DNA from: Pandoraea iniqua | Lineage (GTDB): Bacteria; Pseudomonadota; Gammaproteobacteria; Burkholderiales; Burkholderiaceae | Assembly (NCBI RefSeq): GCF_902459685.1 | Contig: NZ_CABPSF010000015.1 | Coordinates: forward strand, 1-38,691 | Direction: 5' to 3' | DNA: 38,691 nt | Shown here: positions 32,330 to 38,691 of the stretch, one piece after another | Numbering within the stretch: position 1 is the first letter of the stretch | How the letters are laid out: each line of letters starts with the position of its first letter | Translations under genes and position numbers: made by a program | The notes under the pieces: model-generated | What the model saw: only the letters and a program-made list of their open reading frames with translations | What the model was told of the DNA's origin: nothing | The model's database searches: none

Positions 32330-33232
32330 ATGAACGCACCCATGCGCGCGGCTGCTGGTCGGATCGTGCACGGCCTGCCGATCGAGGATTACCACGCCGA
32401 CACCGAGTCGGTTTCGAAGACCGGGCTCGACCTGATCGCCCGTGCGCCTGCCATTTACTACGCCCGCATGCTCGACCCGCAGTATGAGCACGTCGCTGTT
32501 GCGCTCGGCGAAGACGGCGACGAAATGAAGCCGGGCCAGTTGGAGGGCACGCTTGCCCACTGCGCGATTCTCGAGCCTGAGGAATTCGGTCGGCGTTATG
32601 CGATCGGGCCAGCAGTGCGCCGCAACACCAACAAATGGAAAGAGTTCGAGGCCGCGGCACGCGCCGACGGGAAAGTCGCGATCAAGGGTGCGCAGTATGA
32701 CGCCGCGATGTGGCAAGCCGAGTCGGCCATGCGCCATCCACGCGTGAACGAACTGCTGGCGGGGAATCACAGCGTGGAAGTCTCCGCGTACTGGCGCGAT
32801 CCTCAGACGGGCATCGCCTGCCGCTGCCGTCCCGACTTGGCCGCGCAGGTCGGCGCGTCGACGTCGATCCTCATGGACGTCAAGACCTATACCAATGCGT
32901 CCGCCGAAGAGTTCCGCCGCCAGATCGCGCGTAAGCGCTACCACGTGCAGGACGCTTTCTACACGCAGGGATACGAGATCGCCGCAGGGACGTCGGTCGA
33001 AGAGTTCCGCTTCTGCGTGATCGAGACTGAATGGCCGTTCGCTGCGCAGGTGTTCAAGCTCGGCGACGAGAGCCGCACCGAGGGCTACAACGAGGTGCAC
33101 CGAAACCTTGATGTGTACGAGCGCTGTGCGCGAACAGGCGTGTGGCCGGGCTATGGCACCGACACGACCACGATAGAGCTGCCGCCGTACGCGATGACCT
33201 ATGAAGAAGTGGAGATTTCCTATGCCGAATGA
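32330..33232 (+). CDS. RecE-like exonuclease, PD-(D/E)XK family
   Basis: A 300-residue nuclease like the C-terminal part of RecE. Signs: SKTGLDLIARAPAIYYAR near the start, GTLAHCAILEPEEF with H77, CRCRPDL with D169, ILMDVKTYT with D183 and K185, and QDAFYTQGY after it, in the order expected of the core. It should chew 5' ends to make 3' single strands for annealing recombination. ATG at 32330 behind GGAG; a longer frame upstream overlaps the zinc-knuckle gene and is rejected. Overlaps the next gene by 11 bases. Confidence 0.9.
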   Translation: MNAPMRAAAGRIVHGLPIEDYHADTESVSKTGLDLIARAPAIYYARMLDPQYEHVAVALGEDGDEMKPGQLEGTLAHCAILEPEEFGRRYAIGPAVRRNTNKWKEFEAAARADGKVAIKGAQYDAAMWQAESAMRHPRVNELLAGNHSVEVSAYWRDPQTGIACRCRPDLAAQVGASTSILMDVKTYTNASAEEFRRQIARKRYHVQDAFYTQGYEIAAGTSVEEFRFCVIETEWPFAAQVFKLGDESRTEGYNEVHRNLDVYERCARTGVWPGYGTDTTTIELPPYAMTYEEVEISYAE

Positions 33233-33815
33233 CATTACCGACCTGCGTCACACGGTCGTGCCCAAGAGCGACCAGCTCAATGCCGAGCAACTGCTGACCA
33301 GTGACCTGACGATCACCGTGACCGACGTGCGCGTTGGCGGTGGTGCTGATCAGCCGGTCAGCATCCATTACCAGCACGACGACGGCCGGCCGTTCAAGCC
33401 GTGCAAGACGATGCGCAAGCTGCTGATTTTCGCGTGGGGCGAAGACGGCCGACGCTGGATCGGCAAGTCGATGACGCTGTTCAACGAGCCGAGCGTGAAG
33501 TTCGGCGGCGAGGTGGTCGGCGGCATCCGCATCAGCCACCTGAGCGACATCGAGCGCGACATCGCCATCTCGCTCACGTCGACGAAGGGCAAGAAGGCTC
33601 AGCACTTTGTGAAGCGTCTCGTCATGGCACAGGCTGTGACTATCGAGCAGGTGCTCGATGCCATTGCATCGATGAGCGACAAGAAGTCGCGCGATGCCGC
33701 CAAAAACCTTGCCATGCAACTCGTCAACGAGGCTGACGTCGAGGCCGCGCAGAAAGCGTTCAACGATCGCGTGGCAGCACTGCGCGGCCCCGCAGCACCT
33801 TCCGACAGCCAGTAA
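33222..33815 (+). CDS. exonuclease-linked protein, possible recombination partner
   Basis: A 197-residue protein. The first half is beta-rich (VVPKSDQLNAEQLLTSDLTI, then RKLLIFAWGEDGRRWIGKSM and GGEVVGGIRISHLS). The last 60 residues are helical (TIEQVLDAIASMSDKKSRDA). I recall this pattern (IPKSDQLN..., GGIRISH) from unnamed proteins beside phage exonucleases. No Erf, RecT or Red-beta signature is seen. It could be a single-strand-binding or annealing helper. Start at 33222 behind GGAG. Confidence 0.75.
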   Translation: MPNDITDLRHTVVPKSDQLNAEQLLTSDLTITVTDVRVGGGADQPVSIHYQHDDGRPFKPCKTMRKLLIFAWGEDGRRWIGKSMTLFNEPSVKFGGEVVGGIRISHLSDIERDIAISLTSTKGKKAQHFVKRLVMAQAVTIEQVLDAIASMSDKKSRDAAKNLAMQLVNEADVEAAQKAFNDRVAALRGPAAPSDSQ

Positions 33816-33842
33816 CACGTCCACCACCCGGAGATACCCACC

Positions 33843-34364
33843 ATGTTTGAACTGACCAACCAGAAAGCGAAACTCCTGTCCGTCCGTGCTCTCGGTGAAC
33901 AGGACACCGACAATCCGAAAGCCGAGCTCGAAATGAAGTGGTCATGCGTCGTGCCGAATGTGCTGCTGGCCGAGTTTCACCCGCAGTTGCGCGACCTTCT
34001 CTACAAGAAGCCGGAGGACGCGCAGCAGCCCGATATGGTAGACCCGGATATGCCGTCGGAACTGCGTTTCCCGGACATGAGCGGCTTCAAGTGGGGCAAG
34101 GAATACGCAGGTCACAAACTCGTCGTGGCCTACGGTGTGGGCGGCAAGAGCGACATCGTCCTCGAAGACGTGAAGGTCGACAAATTCCGCCTGCTCCCGA
34201 TTCAGGGCGGCAGCACGCAGATCAACTTCCGCACCGTCGGCGCCCCGGCCGAAAAAGACGTCGGCAAACTGTGCAGCTTCGTGCGCCGCGAGATCGATAT
34301 CAACCTCATCGCGCCCCCGCCGCAGACGGTTCAGCAACTGTTCAACGAACCGGACGCCGCCTGA
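33843..34364 (+). CDS. hypothetical protein, possible recombination partner
   Basis: A 173-residue, beta-rich protein. NQKAKLLSVRALGEQ, LEMKWSCVVPNVLLAEFHPQ and DIVLEDVKVDKFRLLPIQGG suggest a sandwich fold; the end (PPPQTVQQLFNEPDAA) is a short tail of the kind that binds partners. It lies behind the exonuclease and its linked gene, 27 bases downstream with its own GGAG. An OB-like single-strand-binding function is possible but only inferred. Confidence 0.72.
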   Translation: MFELTNQKAKLLSVRALGEQDTDNPKAELEMKWSCVVPNVLLAEFHPQLRDLLYKKPEDAQQPDMVDPDMPSELRFPDMSGFKWGKEYAGHKLVVAYGVGGKSDIVLEDVKVDKFRLLPIQGGSTQINFRTVGAPAEKDVGKLCSFVRREIDINLIAPPPQTVQQLFNEPDAA

Positions 34365-34365
34365 C

Positions 34366-34563
34366 ATGCGCCTCCCGACCACAACCCAAATGGTCAAGTC
34401 GCTGGAGCAAATCTCCGGCGACCTCACCGACCAAGAGCGCGCGGCCCTTGCGCCGATCAGCGCCGTCATGCACAGCGGCCAAGTCACACAACTCACCGGC
34501 GAGCAGGTCGAAGCGCTCGACGCTATGTACTCGGCCTACTTCGGGAGCACTGCGAATGTCTGA
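34366..34563 (+). CDS. hypothetical protein, 65 residues
   Basis: A small helical protein (TTQMVKSLEQISGDLTDQER, then EQVEALDAMYSAYFG), acidic and soluble. It starts two bases after the previous stop and overlaps the Lar-like gene by 8 bases. I do not recognise it; the pattern is like small helix-hairpin adaptors. Confidence 0.6.
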   Translation: MRLPTTTQMVKSLEQISGDLTDQERAALAPISAVMHSGQVTQLTGEQVEALDAMYSAYFGSTANV

Positions 34564-35086
34564 ACTCAAGACCGTGACGTTTGATGCGACGCTGCTGCCG
34601 TGCCCGTTCTGCGGCTGCGAAAACATCCTGATCGCGCCGGATGAATATGGATCTGGCGGCCAGCATGTTTCTCCGTATCACATCGTATGCCGCGTATGCA
34701 AAACCGAACAAAGCGATGACGAGCCGGAATCGGCCATTGCTAAATGGAACACTCGTCCCCCCACGCCAGTCGCACAGAGCGCAGGGCAAGAGCCGGTAGC
34801 GTGGTTCACGGACGACCACCTGATCGATAAGTCTGCGACGACGTGGGACAAGGCGACCGCCGAACGCTGGGCAGCGAAGGGCTGGCCGGTGTGGAATCTG
34901 TACCGATCGATGCCGCGCGCCGGAAATCTCGGCGATGGCCTGCGCAAATTCCTGGATGCCGCCGCAGGTGACGGTCTTGTATGCAATGGCGTCGACGCGG
35001 CCGATTTGTATGTCGAATTGTTCGGCGACACGCTCCCCGATGCTGCGGCCGAGCGCGCCGCAGATGCGCAGCAGGAGGAAAAATGA
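34556..35086 (+). CDS. Lar-like restriction-alleviation protein with added C-terminal part
   Basis: A 176-residue protein. Residues about 13-67 form the Lar-type zinc ribbon: LLPCPFCG with C16 and C19, CRVCKTEQ with C45 and C48, and AIAKWNTRP at the end. Lar proteins soften type I restriction by favouring host modification. The C-terminal part (QEPVAWFTDDHLID..., AAKGWPVWNLYRS) is a separate segment seen in other phage accessory proteins. An open frame in another phase reaching back into the upstream gene is not used. Start behind GGGAG. Confidence 0.75.
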   Translation: MSELKTVTFDATLLPCPFCGCENILIAPDEYGSGGQHVSPYHIVCRVCKTEQSDDEPESAIAKWNTRPPTPVAQSAGQEPVAWFTDDHLIDKSATTWDKATAERWAAKGWPVWNLYRSMPRAGNLGDGLRKFLDAAAGDGLVCNGVDAADLYVELFGDTLPDAAAERAADAQQEEK

Positions 35087-35574
35087 TCCTGCACAGCACG
35101 CATGTGTTCGAAGCGTACAGAGCCGCTTTCAAATATTCCCCTGATACCGGCGAGATATTCCGTCTCAAGGACGGTAAGCGCATGGAGTTCATGTCCGATC
35201 AGGGGTACCCGGTCATATGGTTTCACGGCATTCGTCGTCTGTCGCATCGAATGGCATGGGAGATGCACTTCAGCGAAACGTGCCCCATACAGCTCGACCA
35301 TATCAATGGCGTGCGTACCGACTTTCGCCTAACCAATCTGCGCGCCGCGACCAATTCGACCAACTGCATGAATAAAGCGGTTTTGGGCAAATCGGGACTG
35401 AAAGGCGTTTCGTACCACCGTCAGCACAAACGCTGGTATGCGCGTATCCAAGCGGACGGAGCAAAGAAGATGCTCGGGTATTTTGAAACGCCCCACGAGG
35501 CAGCTCACGCCTATAACAAGGCAGCGATCCAATACCACGGCTCCTTTGCCGTGCTTAATCCGGTGGGGTACTGA
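35083..35574 (+). CDS. HNH-AP2 homing-type endonuclease
   Basis: A 163-residue protein. The HNH part is seen in LSHRMAWEMHFSETCPIQLD then HINGVRTDFRLTNLRAATNS; the AP2 DNA-binding part is KSGLKGVSYHRQHKRWYARI and GYFETPHEAAHAYNKAAIQY. Free-standing HNH-AP2 genes act like homing endonucleases and often sit as passengers between phage genes. It overlaps the Lar-like stop by ATGA behind GGAGGAAA, so it is well tuned to this operon. Its GC content is lower than that of the neighbours, which fits recent entry. Confidence 0.9.
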   Translation: MILHSTHVFEAYRAAFKYSPDTGEIFRLKDGKRMEFMSDQGYPVIWFHGIRRLSHRMAWEMHFSETCPIQLDHINGVRTDFRLTNLRAATNSTNCMNKAVLGKSGLKGVSYHRQHKRWYARIQADGAKKMLGYFETPHEAAHAYNKAAIQYHGSFAVLNPVGY

Positions 35575-35575
35575 A

Positions 35576-36151
35576 ATGCAAGAGGAAATCAAATCGGCGC
35601 TTCGCAAGGCTTACAACCTTGGTCAGACCTATTGGCAGCAGGCCGACAGCGAATACATTTCCCAGCAGCGTAAGTCCGACGAGACGCATGCGAAGTTCGA
35701 GCAGCTCGTGGCCGATACGGTTGCCGCCCTCACGTCTCCCGCGAAGGTGGGTGGGAATGAGCGGGAGGCGTTTGACCGATGGTGCGCCGACAAGGATTAC
35801 GGATCGTTCACCACGCGTGAATTACTGTGGCCGTGCTGGCAAGCCCGCGCCGCGCTGTCGGCGGATGGCGGGGAGGAATCGCCGAGCCTCACGAACCCGC
35901 TGACGCCATACGGGATGCTTGTGCGCGCACTCCGAATCGCAACGGCCACGACGCTGATGGATATGGCGCGCCATCACAACACGCGGCCTTCCCTCTTGTC
36001 TGGAATGGAACTCGGCCGCAAGCCTGTGACGATCGACGATGCAATCGCTGCATCCGAGTTCTTCTCAGCGCACGGTGTGGCCGGCACGCTCGGAGCGCTG
36101 ACCGTTGCATTACAAGCCGCTATTGCCGACAGTCAGGCGAAGGGGGAGTGA
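35576..36151 (+). CDS. two-part protein with C-terminal XRE-like HTH
   Basis: A 191-residue protein. Residues 1-50 are helical, 61-93 (EREAFDRWCADKDYG... WPCWQARAAL) are a common phage accessory motif, and 111-155 look like an XRE helix-turn-helix: MLVRALRIATATTLMDMARH, then NTRPSLLSGMELGRKPVT. The mix suggests a mosaic of modules joined end to end. It may regulate or simply bind DNA. The start lies two bases after the endonuclease stop. Confidence 0.68.
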   Translation: MQEEIKSALRKAYNLGQTYWQQADSEYISQQRKSDETHAKFEQLVADTVAALTSPAKVGGNEREAFDRWCADKDYGSFTTRELLWPCWQARAALSADGGEESPSLTNPLTPYGMLVRALRIATATTLMDMARHHNTRPSLLSGMELGRKPVTIDDAIAASEFFSAHGVAGTLGALTVALQAAIADSQAKGE

Positions 36152-36423
36152 TGGCGAAGATCACACAACGACCAACAGTCCACGTCGGGGCTGTCTTCGA
36201 GTTCAGCGAAGCCGAAATGCGGGCACTTGATGCGCTGACCGGATACGGCGTCGACGCCTTCCTCGAGGTGTTTTACAGACAACTCGGGAAGACGTACATG
36301 CAGCCGCACGAGGCTGGATTACGCGAACTGTTCGAGTCGGTTCGCGAACAGATCCCCGCGATTCTTCAGCGCGCAAACGAGGCTCGCAAAGCGTTCACGG
36401 CCAATCAGGCAAAGGGGATGTGA
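36151..36423 (+). CDS. hypothetical protein, 90 residues
   Basis: Begins MAKITQRPTVHVGAVFEFSE; the rest is helical (AEMRALDALTGYGVDAFLEV, then GLRELFESVREQIPAILQRA). The start ATG overlaps the previous stop (TGATG) behind GGGGGAG. No membrane segment, no cysteines. Not recognised, though small proteins of this shape are frequent in early operons. Confidence 0.68.
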   Translation: MAKITQRPTVHVGAVFEFSEAEMRALDALTGYGVDAFLEVFYRQLGKTYMQPHEAGLRELFESVREQIPAILQRANEARKAFTANQAKGM

Positions 36424-36785
36424 TGCGTAACTGGCTCAAATGGGTATTCGCAAGGCAGGAAATGGCGATGCTCGAACGATACCGCGCGGCAGTGCAATGC
36501 GCTGACAGATGGCTCGCCGAGTTTCCAGACGCCGTAGATGCGCTCTCACATGTGAGGGCATGGGGCGAAGGCAACGGCGGCGAAACCGGATATGAGCACG
36601 ACATCGAAAAAGTGCGCGAGCGCATGCGACTCCGATTCGGAAGTTACGACCCCGAAGCGCACGGATTGCCGCCATATCCGACTGGGAAAGTTACTGGCCC
36701 ATGCGTCTGTGGATCGTGGCCCGGTGGCGAATGTCTCAAATGTCTTGTTGTGCCCTCTCAGGCAGCGGAGGAGCGGAAATCGTGA
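36423..36785 (+). CDS. hypothetical protein with C-terminal Cys motif
   Basis: A 120-residue protein. The first half is a long helix (NWLKWVFARQEMAMLERYRA, ADRWLAEFPDAVDALSHVRA). Near the end CVCGSWPGGECLKC holds four cysteines in C-x-C-x7-C-x2-C and may bind zinc. Start ATG overlaps the previous stop in TGATG; a GTG one codon earlier is possible. Function unknown. Confidence 0.65.
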   Translation: MRNWLKWVFARQEMAMLERYRAAVQCADRWLAEFPDAVDALSHVRAWGEGNGGETGYEHDIEKVRERMRLRFGSYDPEAHGLPPYPTGKVTGPCVCGSWPGGECLKCLVVPSQAAEERKS

Positions 36786-37198
36786 AGATGACGAAAGCTC
36801 AACGCGAGCAGGTGCGCCAGAAGTACGACGGCCATTGTGCCTACTGCGGTTGCGATCTTCCTGAGCGCTGGCATGCCGATCACTTCGAGCCGTGCATTCG
36901 TGACCTGAAGCGTGTAGACGCATCTAACGGCGGCGTGCGTCTCGCGACGACTACACCGCTCAGGCCAGAACGCGACGTGATCGAGAACATGATGCCTGCC
37001 TGCCCGCCATGCAACATCAGCAAGGCGTCAATGTCGCTCGAATCGTGGCGCGGCTGGCTGGCCGGACACATCAACTCACTGAACAGCTACCACCCGATCT
37101 ACCGACTGTCGAAGCAATACGGTCTGCTTCAGGAAACCGGTGCGCCCGTGGTGTTCTATTTTGAGCGCGTCGACGGCGCTAAGGGGGCGTGCTCATGA
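36782..37198 (+). CDS. HNH endonuclease
   Basis: A 138-residue protein with a zinc-type [23 protein letters not shown] (the two Cys of the first knuckle and the catalytic His), and [20 protein letters not shown] with the second Cys pair. The GTG at 36782 is taken as start because it makes a GTGA overlap with the previous stop; an ATG two codons in is the alternative. It is far from the terminase, so it is more likely a DNA-processing or selfish nuclease than a packaging partner. Confidence 0.88.
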   Translation: MKMTKAQREQVRQKYDGHCAYCGCDLPERWHADHFEPCIRDLKRVDASNGGVRLATTTPLRPERDVIENMMPACPPCNISKASMSLESWRGWLAGHINSLNSYHPIYRLSKQYGLLQETGAPVVFYFERVDGAKGACS

Positions 37199-37227
37199 GA
37201 CAGAACGAGATCATTCTGGGCGACTGA
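37195..37227 (+). pseudogene. ten-codon relic, head of a lost DNA methyltransferase?
   Basis: [10 protein letters not shown] followed by TGA. The ATG overlaps the HNH stop in ATGA. The words NEIILGD are exactly how many phage beta-class adenine methyltransferases begin (continuing GDCLEVL...). Here the frame closes after ten codons and the cytosine methyltransferase starts two bases later. It may be the stump of an adenine methyltransferase gene replaced by the present one, or a coupling leader. Confidence 0.4.
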
Positions 37228-37228
37228 C

Positions 37229-38263
37229 ATGCGAGGCGCCTACTACAACGAGCATGACAAATACGCCGCCGATTGGATCCGCAACCTCATCGCCGCCGGG
37301 CATATCGCGCCCGGTGACGTCGACACGAGAGATATCCGCGATGTTCGACCTGACGACCTCCGAGGCTACACACAGTGCCATTTCTTCGCCGGCATCGGCG
37401 TCTGGTCCTATGCACTCCGACTGGCAGGCTGGCCTGACGACCGACCTGTTTGGACCGGTTCCTGTCCGTGCCAACCTTTCAGCGCGGCAGGCGCAGGACT
37501 TGGGTTTGCTGACGAGCGGCACCTATGGCCGCACTGGTTCCACCTCATCCGCGAACTCATGCCTGCAAGCGTGCTTGGAGAACAAGTCGCGAGCAAGGAC
37601 GCAGGGCCTTGGCTCGACCTTGTACAAGATGACATGGAAAGCTTGGGTCACGCCTTCGGGGCGATCCCGTTTCCGTCTGCGGGCGTCGGTGCTCCGCACA
37701 TCAGAGATCGCCTTTACTGGCTGGCCCACGCCTACGGCCAGCGAAGCCGGAGGAACGCCCGAACAGTTTCTGGAGCGCAAACGGCGCTCGATCGCACGCG
37801 GCTCGAAGATGGGGGTTGCACTGACCGACCTTGGGCTGGTCGCACAAATGGCAGGATGGCCGACCACGACAAGCACGGACGCACTGCGCAAGCCGTCGCC
37901 GAACTTCACCACGCCGAACGTGACGCTCAACCATGCCGCAGCGCTCGCGGGGTGGACAACGCCGAGCGCCAGCGATTCGACACGATGTGGCACAGGGATT
38001 ACAGCGGGGATGACAGGCAGCTCGCTGGCGCAGCAGTCGAAAGAAGCACAGGGCCCGGCCCGACTAACAGCTTCTGGCGAGATGCTGATTGGCTCCTCTG
38101 CCGGGATGGAAAGTGGCGGCCAGTTGAACCCGGCACATTCCCGCTGGCTCATGGGGCTCCCGCGAGAGTGGGACGACTGCGCGCCTACGGCAACGCGATC
38201 AACGCGCAAGCGGCGGCCGAGTTCATCCGGTGGGTGAACGAGGCAATCAAGGAAACAGCATGA
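37229..38263 (+). CDS. DNA cytosine-C5 methyltransferase
   Basis: A 344-residue protein. Motif I HFFAGIG (51-57), motif [12 protein letters not shown] with catalytic C81, motif VI GEQV (E118), motif VIII-like RDRLYW (159-164) and motif [14 protein letters not shown] near the end. Base methylation of phage DNA protects against restriction enzymes. The middle (about 168-290) should hold the target-recognition part and shows little regular structure; exactly this stretch is shared with a second open frame. Length is fair for the family. Confidence 0.88.
   Translation: MRGAYYNEHDKYAADWIRNLIAAGHIAPGDVDTRDIRDVRPDDLRGYTQCHFFAGIGVWSYALRLAGWPDDRPVWTGSCPCQPFSAAGAGLGFADERHLWPHWFHLIRELMPASVLGEQVASKDAGPWLDLVQDDMESLGHAFGAIPFPSAGVGAPHIRDRLYWLAHAYGQRSRRNARTVSGAQTALDRTRLEDGGCTDRPWAGRTNGRMADHDKHGRTAQAVAELHHAERDAQPCRSARGVDNAERQRFDTMWHRDYSGDDRQLAGAAVERSTGPGPTNSFWRDADWLLCRDGKWRPVEPGTFPLAHGAPARVGRLRAYGNAINAQAAAEFIRWVNEAIKETA
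37341..38237 (+). CDS. overlapping frame inside the methyltransferase gene, possibly coding
   Basis: A 298-residue reading frame (open from 37140) in the +1 phase, starting [16 protein letters not shown]. It shows an internal repeat: [31 protein letters not shown] and [14 protein letters not shown], each followed by a helical segment. The end reads [20 protein letters not shown], then [20 protein letters not shown], a tail I recall from other phage proteins near C5 methyltransferases. Composition does not exclude either frame: in 37856-37991 third positions are G/C in 36 of 45 codons here and 33 of 45 in the methyltransferase frame (counted by hand). It could be a second gene or a trace of an older fused frame. 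Confidence 0.5.
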   Translation: MFDLTTSEATHSAISSPASASGPMHSDWQAGLTTDLFGPVPVRANLSARQAQDLGLLTSGTYGRTGSTSSANSCLQACLENKSRARTQGLGSTLYKMTWKAWVTPSGRSRFRLRASVLRTSEIAFTGWPTPTASEAGGTPEQFLERKRRSIARGSKMGVALTDLGLVAQMAGWPTTTSTDALRKPSPNFTTPNVTLNHAAALAGWTTPSASDSTRCGTGITAGMTGSSLAQQSKEAQGPARLTASGEMLIGSSAGMESGGQLNPAHSRWLMGLPREWDDCAPTATRSTRKRRPSSSGG

Positions 38264-38340
38264 CCACCCACCCGGCCACGGCCGAAGCACTGAAAGAGAT
38301 TCTGCGGGTGACTGCCCGCGCCTGGGAGATACGAGGATGA
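38260..38340 (+). CDS. 26-residue peptide between methyltransferase and excisionase genes
   Basis: [20 protein letters not shown] and AWEIRG: one amphipathic helix. Start and stop both form ATGA overlaps with the neighbours, so it bridges the gap exactly. It may serve mostly to couple translation to the last gene. Short, hence low confidence as a functional protein. Confidence 0.42.
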   Translation: MTTHPATAEALKEILRVTARAWEIRG

Positions 38341-38633
38341 ATGCCCAACAGCACACCGAACATACCCGCGCACCGAAGCGCGCACGCGACGACAAGCCGA
38401 CGTTGCCCGCCGAGGGCTTTGTTCGACTGCCGCAGGTACTCGCCGTGTTTCCCGTCTCGCGCACGACGTGGTTGCGTGGCGTGAAGGAAAAGCGCTACCC
38501 TGCACCGGTTCAGTTGTCACCCAGCACGGTGGCATGGCGAGTCGAGGATATTCGTGACTTGCTCGCCTCGGTTGCAGCCAACGGCCACGAGACTGGGGGT
38601 ACTTCTGGGGGTATCGGAACGCAGGAAAACTGA
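38337..38633 (+). CDS. AlpA-type DNA-binding protein, excisionase candidate
   Basis: A 98-residue protein of the AlpA/MerR-like winged-helix type: FVRLPQVLAVFPVSRTTWLR, then GVKEKRYPAPVQLSPSTVAW and RVEDIRDLLAS. The family includes phage recombination-directionality factors. It is the last gene before attR, made from an operon that should be off in the lysogen, which suits an excisionase. Its tail (GGTSGGIGTQEN) is encoded by the right-arm GGGGGTA repeats, so coding and site function are laid on the same bases. Confidence 0.78.
   Translation: MNAQQHTEHTRAPKRARDDKPTLPAEGFVRLPQVLAVFPVSRTTWLRGVKEKRYPAPVQLSPSTVAWRVEDIRDLLASVAANGHETGGTSGGIGTQEN
38595..38613. repeat. right-arm GGGGGTA pair (probable integrase/excisionase arm sites)
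   Basis: GGGGGTA at 38595-38601 and 38607-38613, 12 bp apart, in GGGGGTACTTCTGGGGGTA. The left end has GGGGGTATCTCTGGGGGTA at 133-151, identical at 17 of 19 positions and with the same spacing and orientation. The element lies inside the end of the excisionase candidate gene, 60 bp from the core. Confidence 0.65.
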
Positions 38634-38672
38634 CAGATCACCGCCAGAAGAGGCTCACACGGCATTTTCCCG

Positions 38673-38691
38673 TTCCTCTCTCCGGCACCAG
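38673..38691 (+). other. attR: attR core
   Basis: Second exact copy of TTCCTCTCTCCGGCACCAG, at the very end of the window. It keeps only the 3' end of the tRNA; the whole tRNA is on the other side of the prophage. The match may continue past the window. Confidence 0.88.

Noticed and set aside
32240-33235. 331-residue minus-strand open frame opposite the exonuclease
   Set aside because: Exonuclease motifs are intact on the + strand; the minus frame is Arg/Val-rich without features.
33938-34555. Long N-terminal extension of the Lar-like gene
   Set aside because: The frame upstream of 34556 runs out of phase through two coupled genes and is Arg/Pro/Ser-rich. The ATG at 34556 with GGGAG gives a proper Lar-type start.
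37523-38464. 313-residue minus-strand open frame opposite the methyltransferase
   Set aside because: Opposite a gene with all C5 motifs; no motif or ribosome site of its own. Only the same-strand +1 frame there deserves attention.
1-38691. CRISPR arrays, insertion sequences, complete tRNA or rRNA genes
   Set aside because: No regular repeat-spacer series, no transposase and no full tRNA were seen; the only tRNA sequence is the 3' end in the att cores.

Overview
This window looks like one complete temperate phage genome, integrated as a prophage and cut exactly at its attachment repeats. The same 19 bp (TTCCTCTCTCCGGCACCAG) stands at 1-19 and at 38673-38691 and has the form of a tRNA 3' end (acceptor strand, discriminator A, CCA). 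A tyrosine recombinase gene lies just inside the left end and an AlpA-type excisionase candidate just inside the right end. Base composition is GC-rich. Together with the P22-like virion genes, the short CI-type repressor and the general style of the early genes, this suggests a Gram-negative host, probably a beta-proteobacterium of the Burkholderia/Pandoraea kind. The host call is an inference from composition and remembered gene style; no host gene lies in the window.

Layout from left to right. 1-202: attL, a terminator and repeated GGGGGTA/TACCCCC elements that are probable integrase arm sites. 203-1635 (+): integrase and a small coupled gene. 1643-4301 (-): an O-acetyltransferase pair (MBOAT/AlgI-like plus AlgX/AlgJ-like), a probable lysogenic-conversion cassette. 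4412-5920 (-): lysis cassette (Rz1, Rz, M15 endolysin, holin candidate, membrane/coiled-coil protein). 5943-25061 (-): a complete P22-type virion module. Read in the direction of transcription it runs small and large terminase, portal, scaffold, coat, a small gene, gp4-like, two extra virion-type genes, gp10-like, a needle/fibre-type protein, gp14-like, three ejection proteins and the tailspike. 25061-30301 (-): Cro-like and CII-like regulators, a DUF1376 replication-type protein, a RuvC-like resolvase and many small genes. 30302-30977: control region around a short CI-type repressor (+), with four copies of a TTAGG-N4-CCTAA-like operator and two operator-bearing promoters facing outward. 30978-38633 (+): second early operon with a RecE-like exonuclease and partners, a Lar-like protein, two HNH-type nucleases, a cytosine-C5 methyltransferase and the excisionase candidate.

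How it works together. The repressor and Cro-like protein probably compete for the four operators. The leftward promoter drives cro, cII and the replication genes and then, without any large gap, the virion, lysis and conversion genes. The rightward promoter drives recombination and anti-restriction functions and ends in the excisionase. Most neighbouring genes are translationally coupled through ATGA or TGATG overlaps. No stretch longer than about 210 bp lacks a gene. The longest is 30770-30977, which holds a terminator, two operators and a promoter.

Points most worth a second look: a same-strand overlap of about 0.9 kb in which both the methyltransferase frame and a second frame look like protein-coding sequence; a shared 19-bp double arm-site element at the two prophage ends; an exonuclease whose annealing partner is not recognisable; and the acetylation cassette beside a P22-type tailspike.
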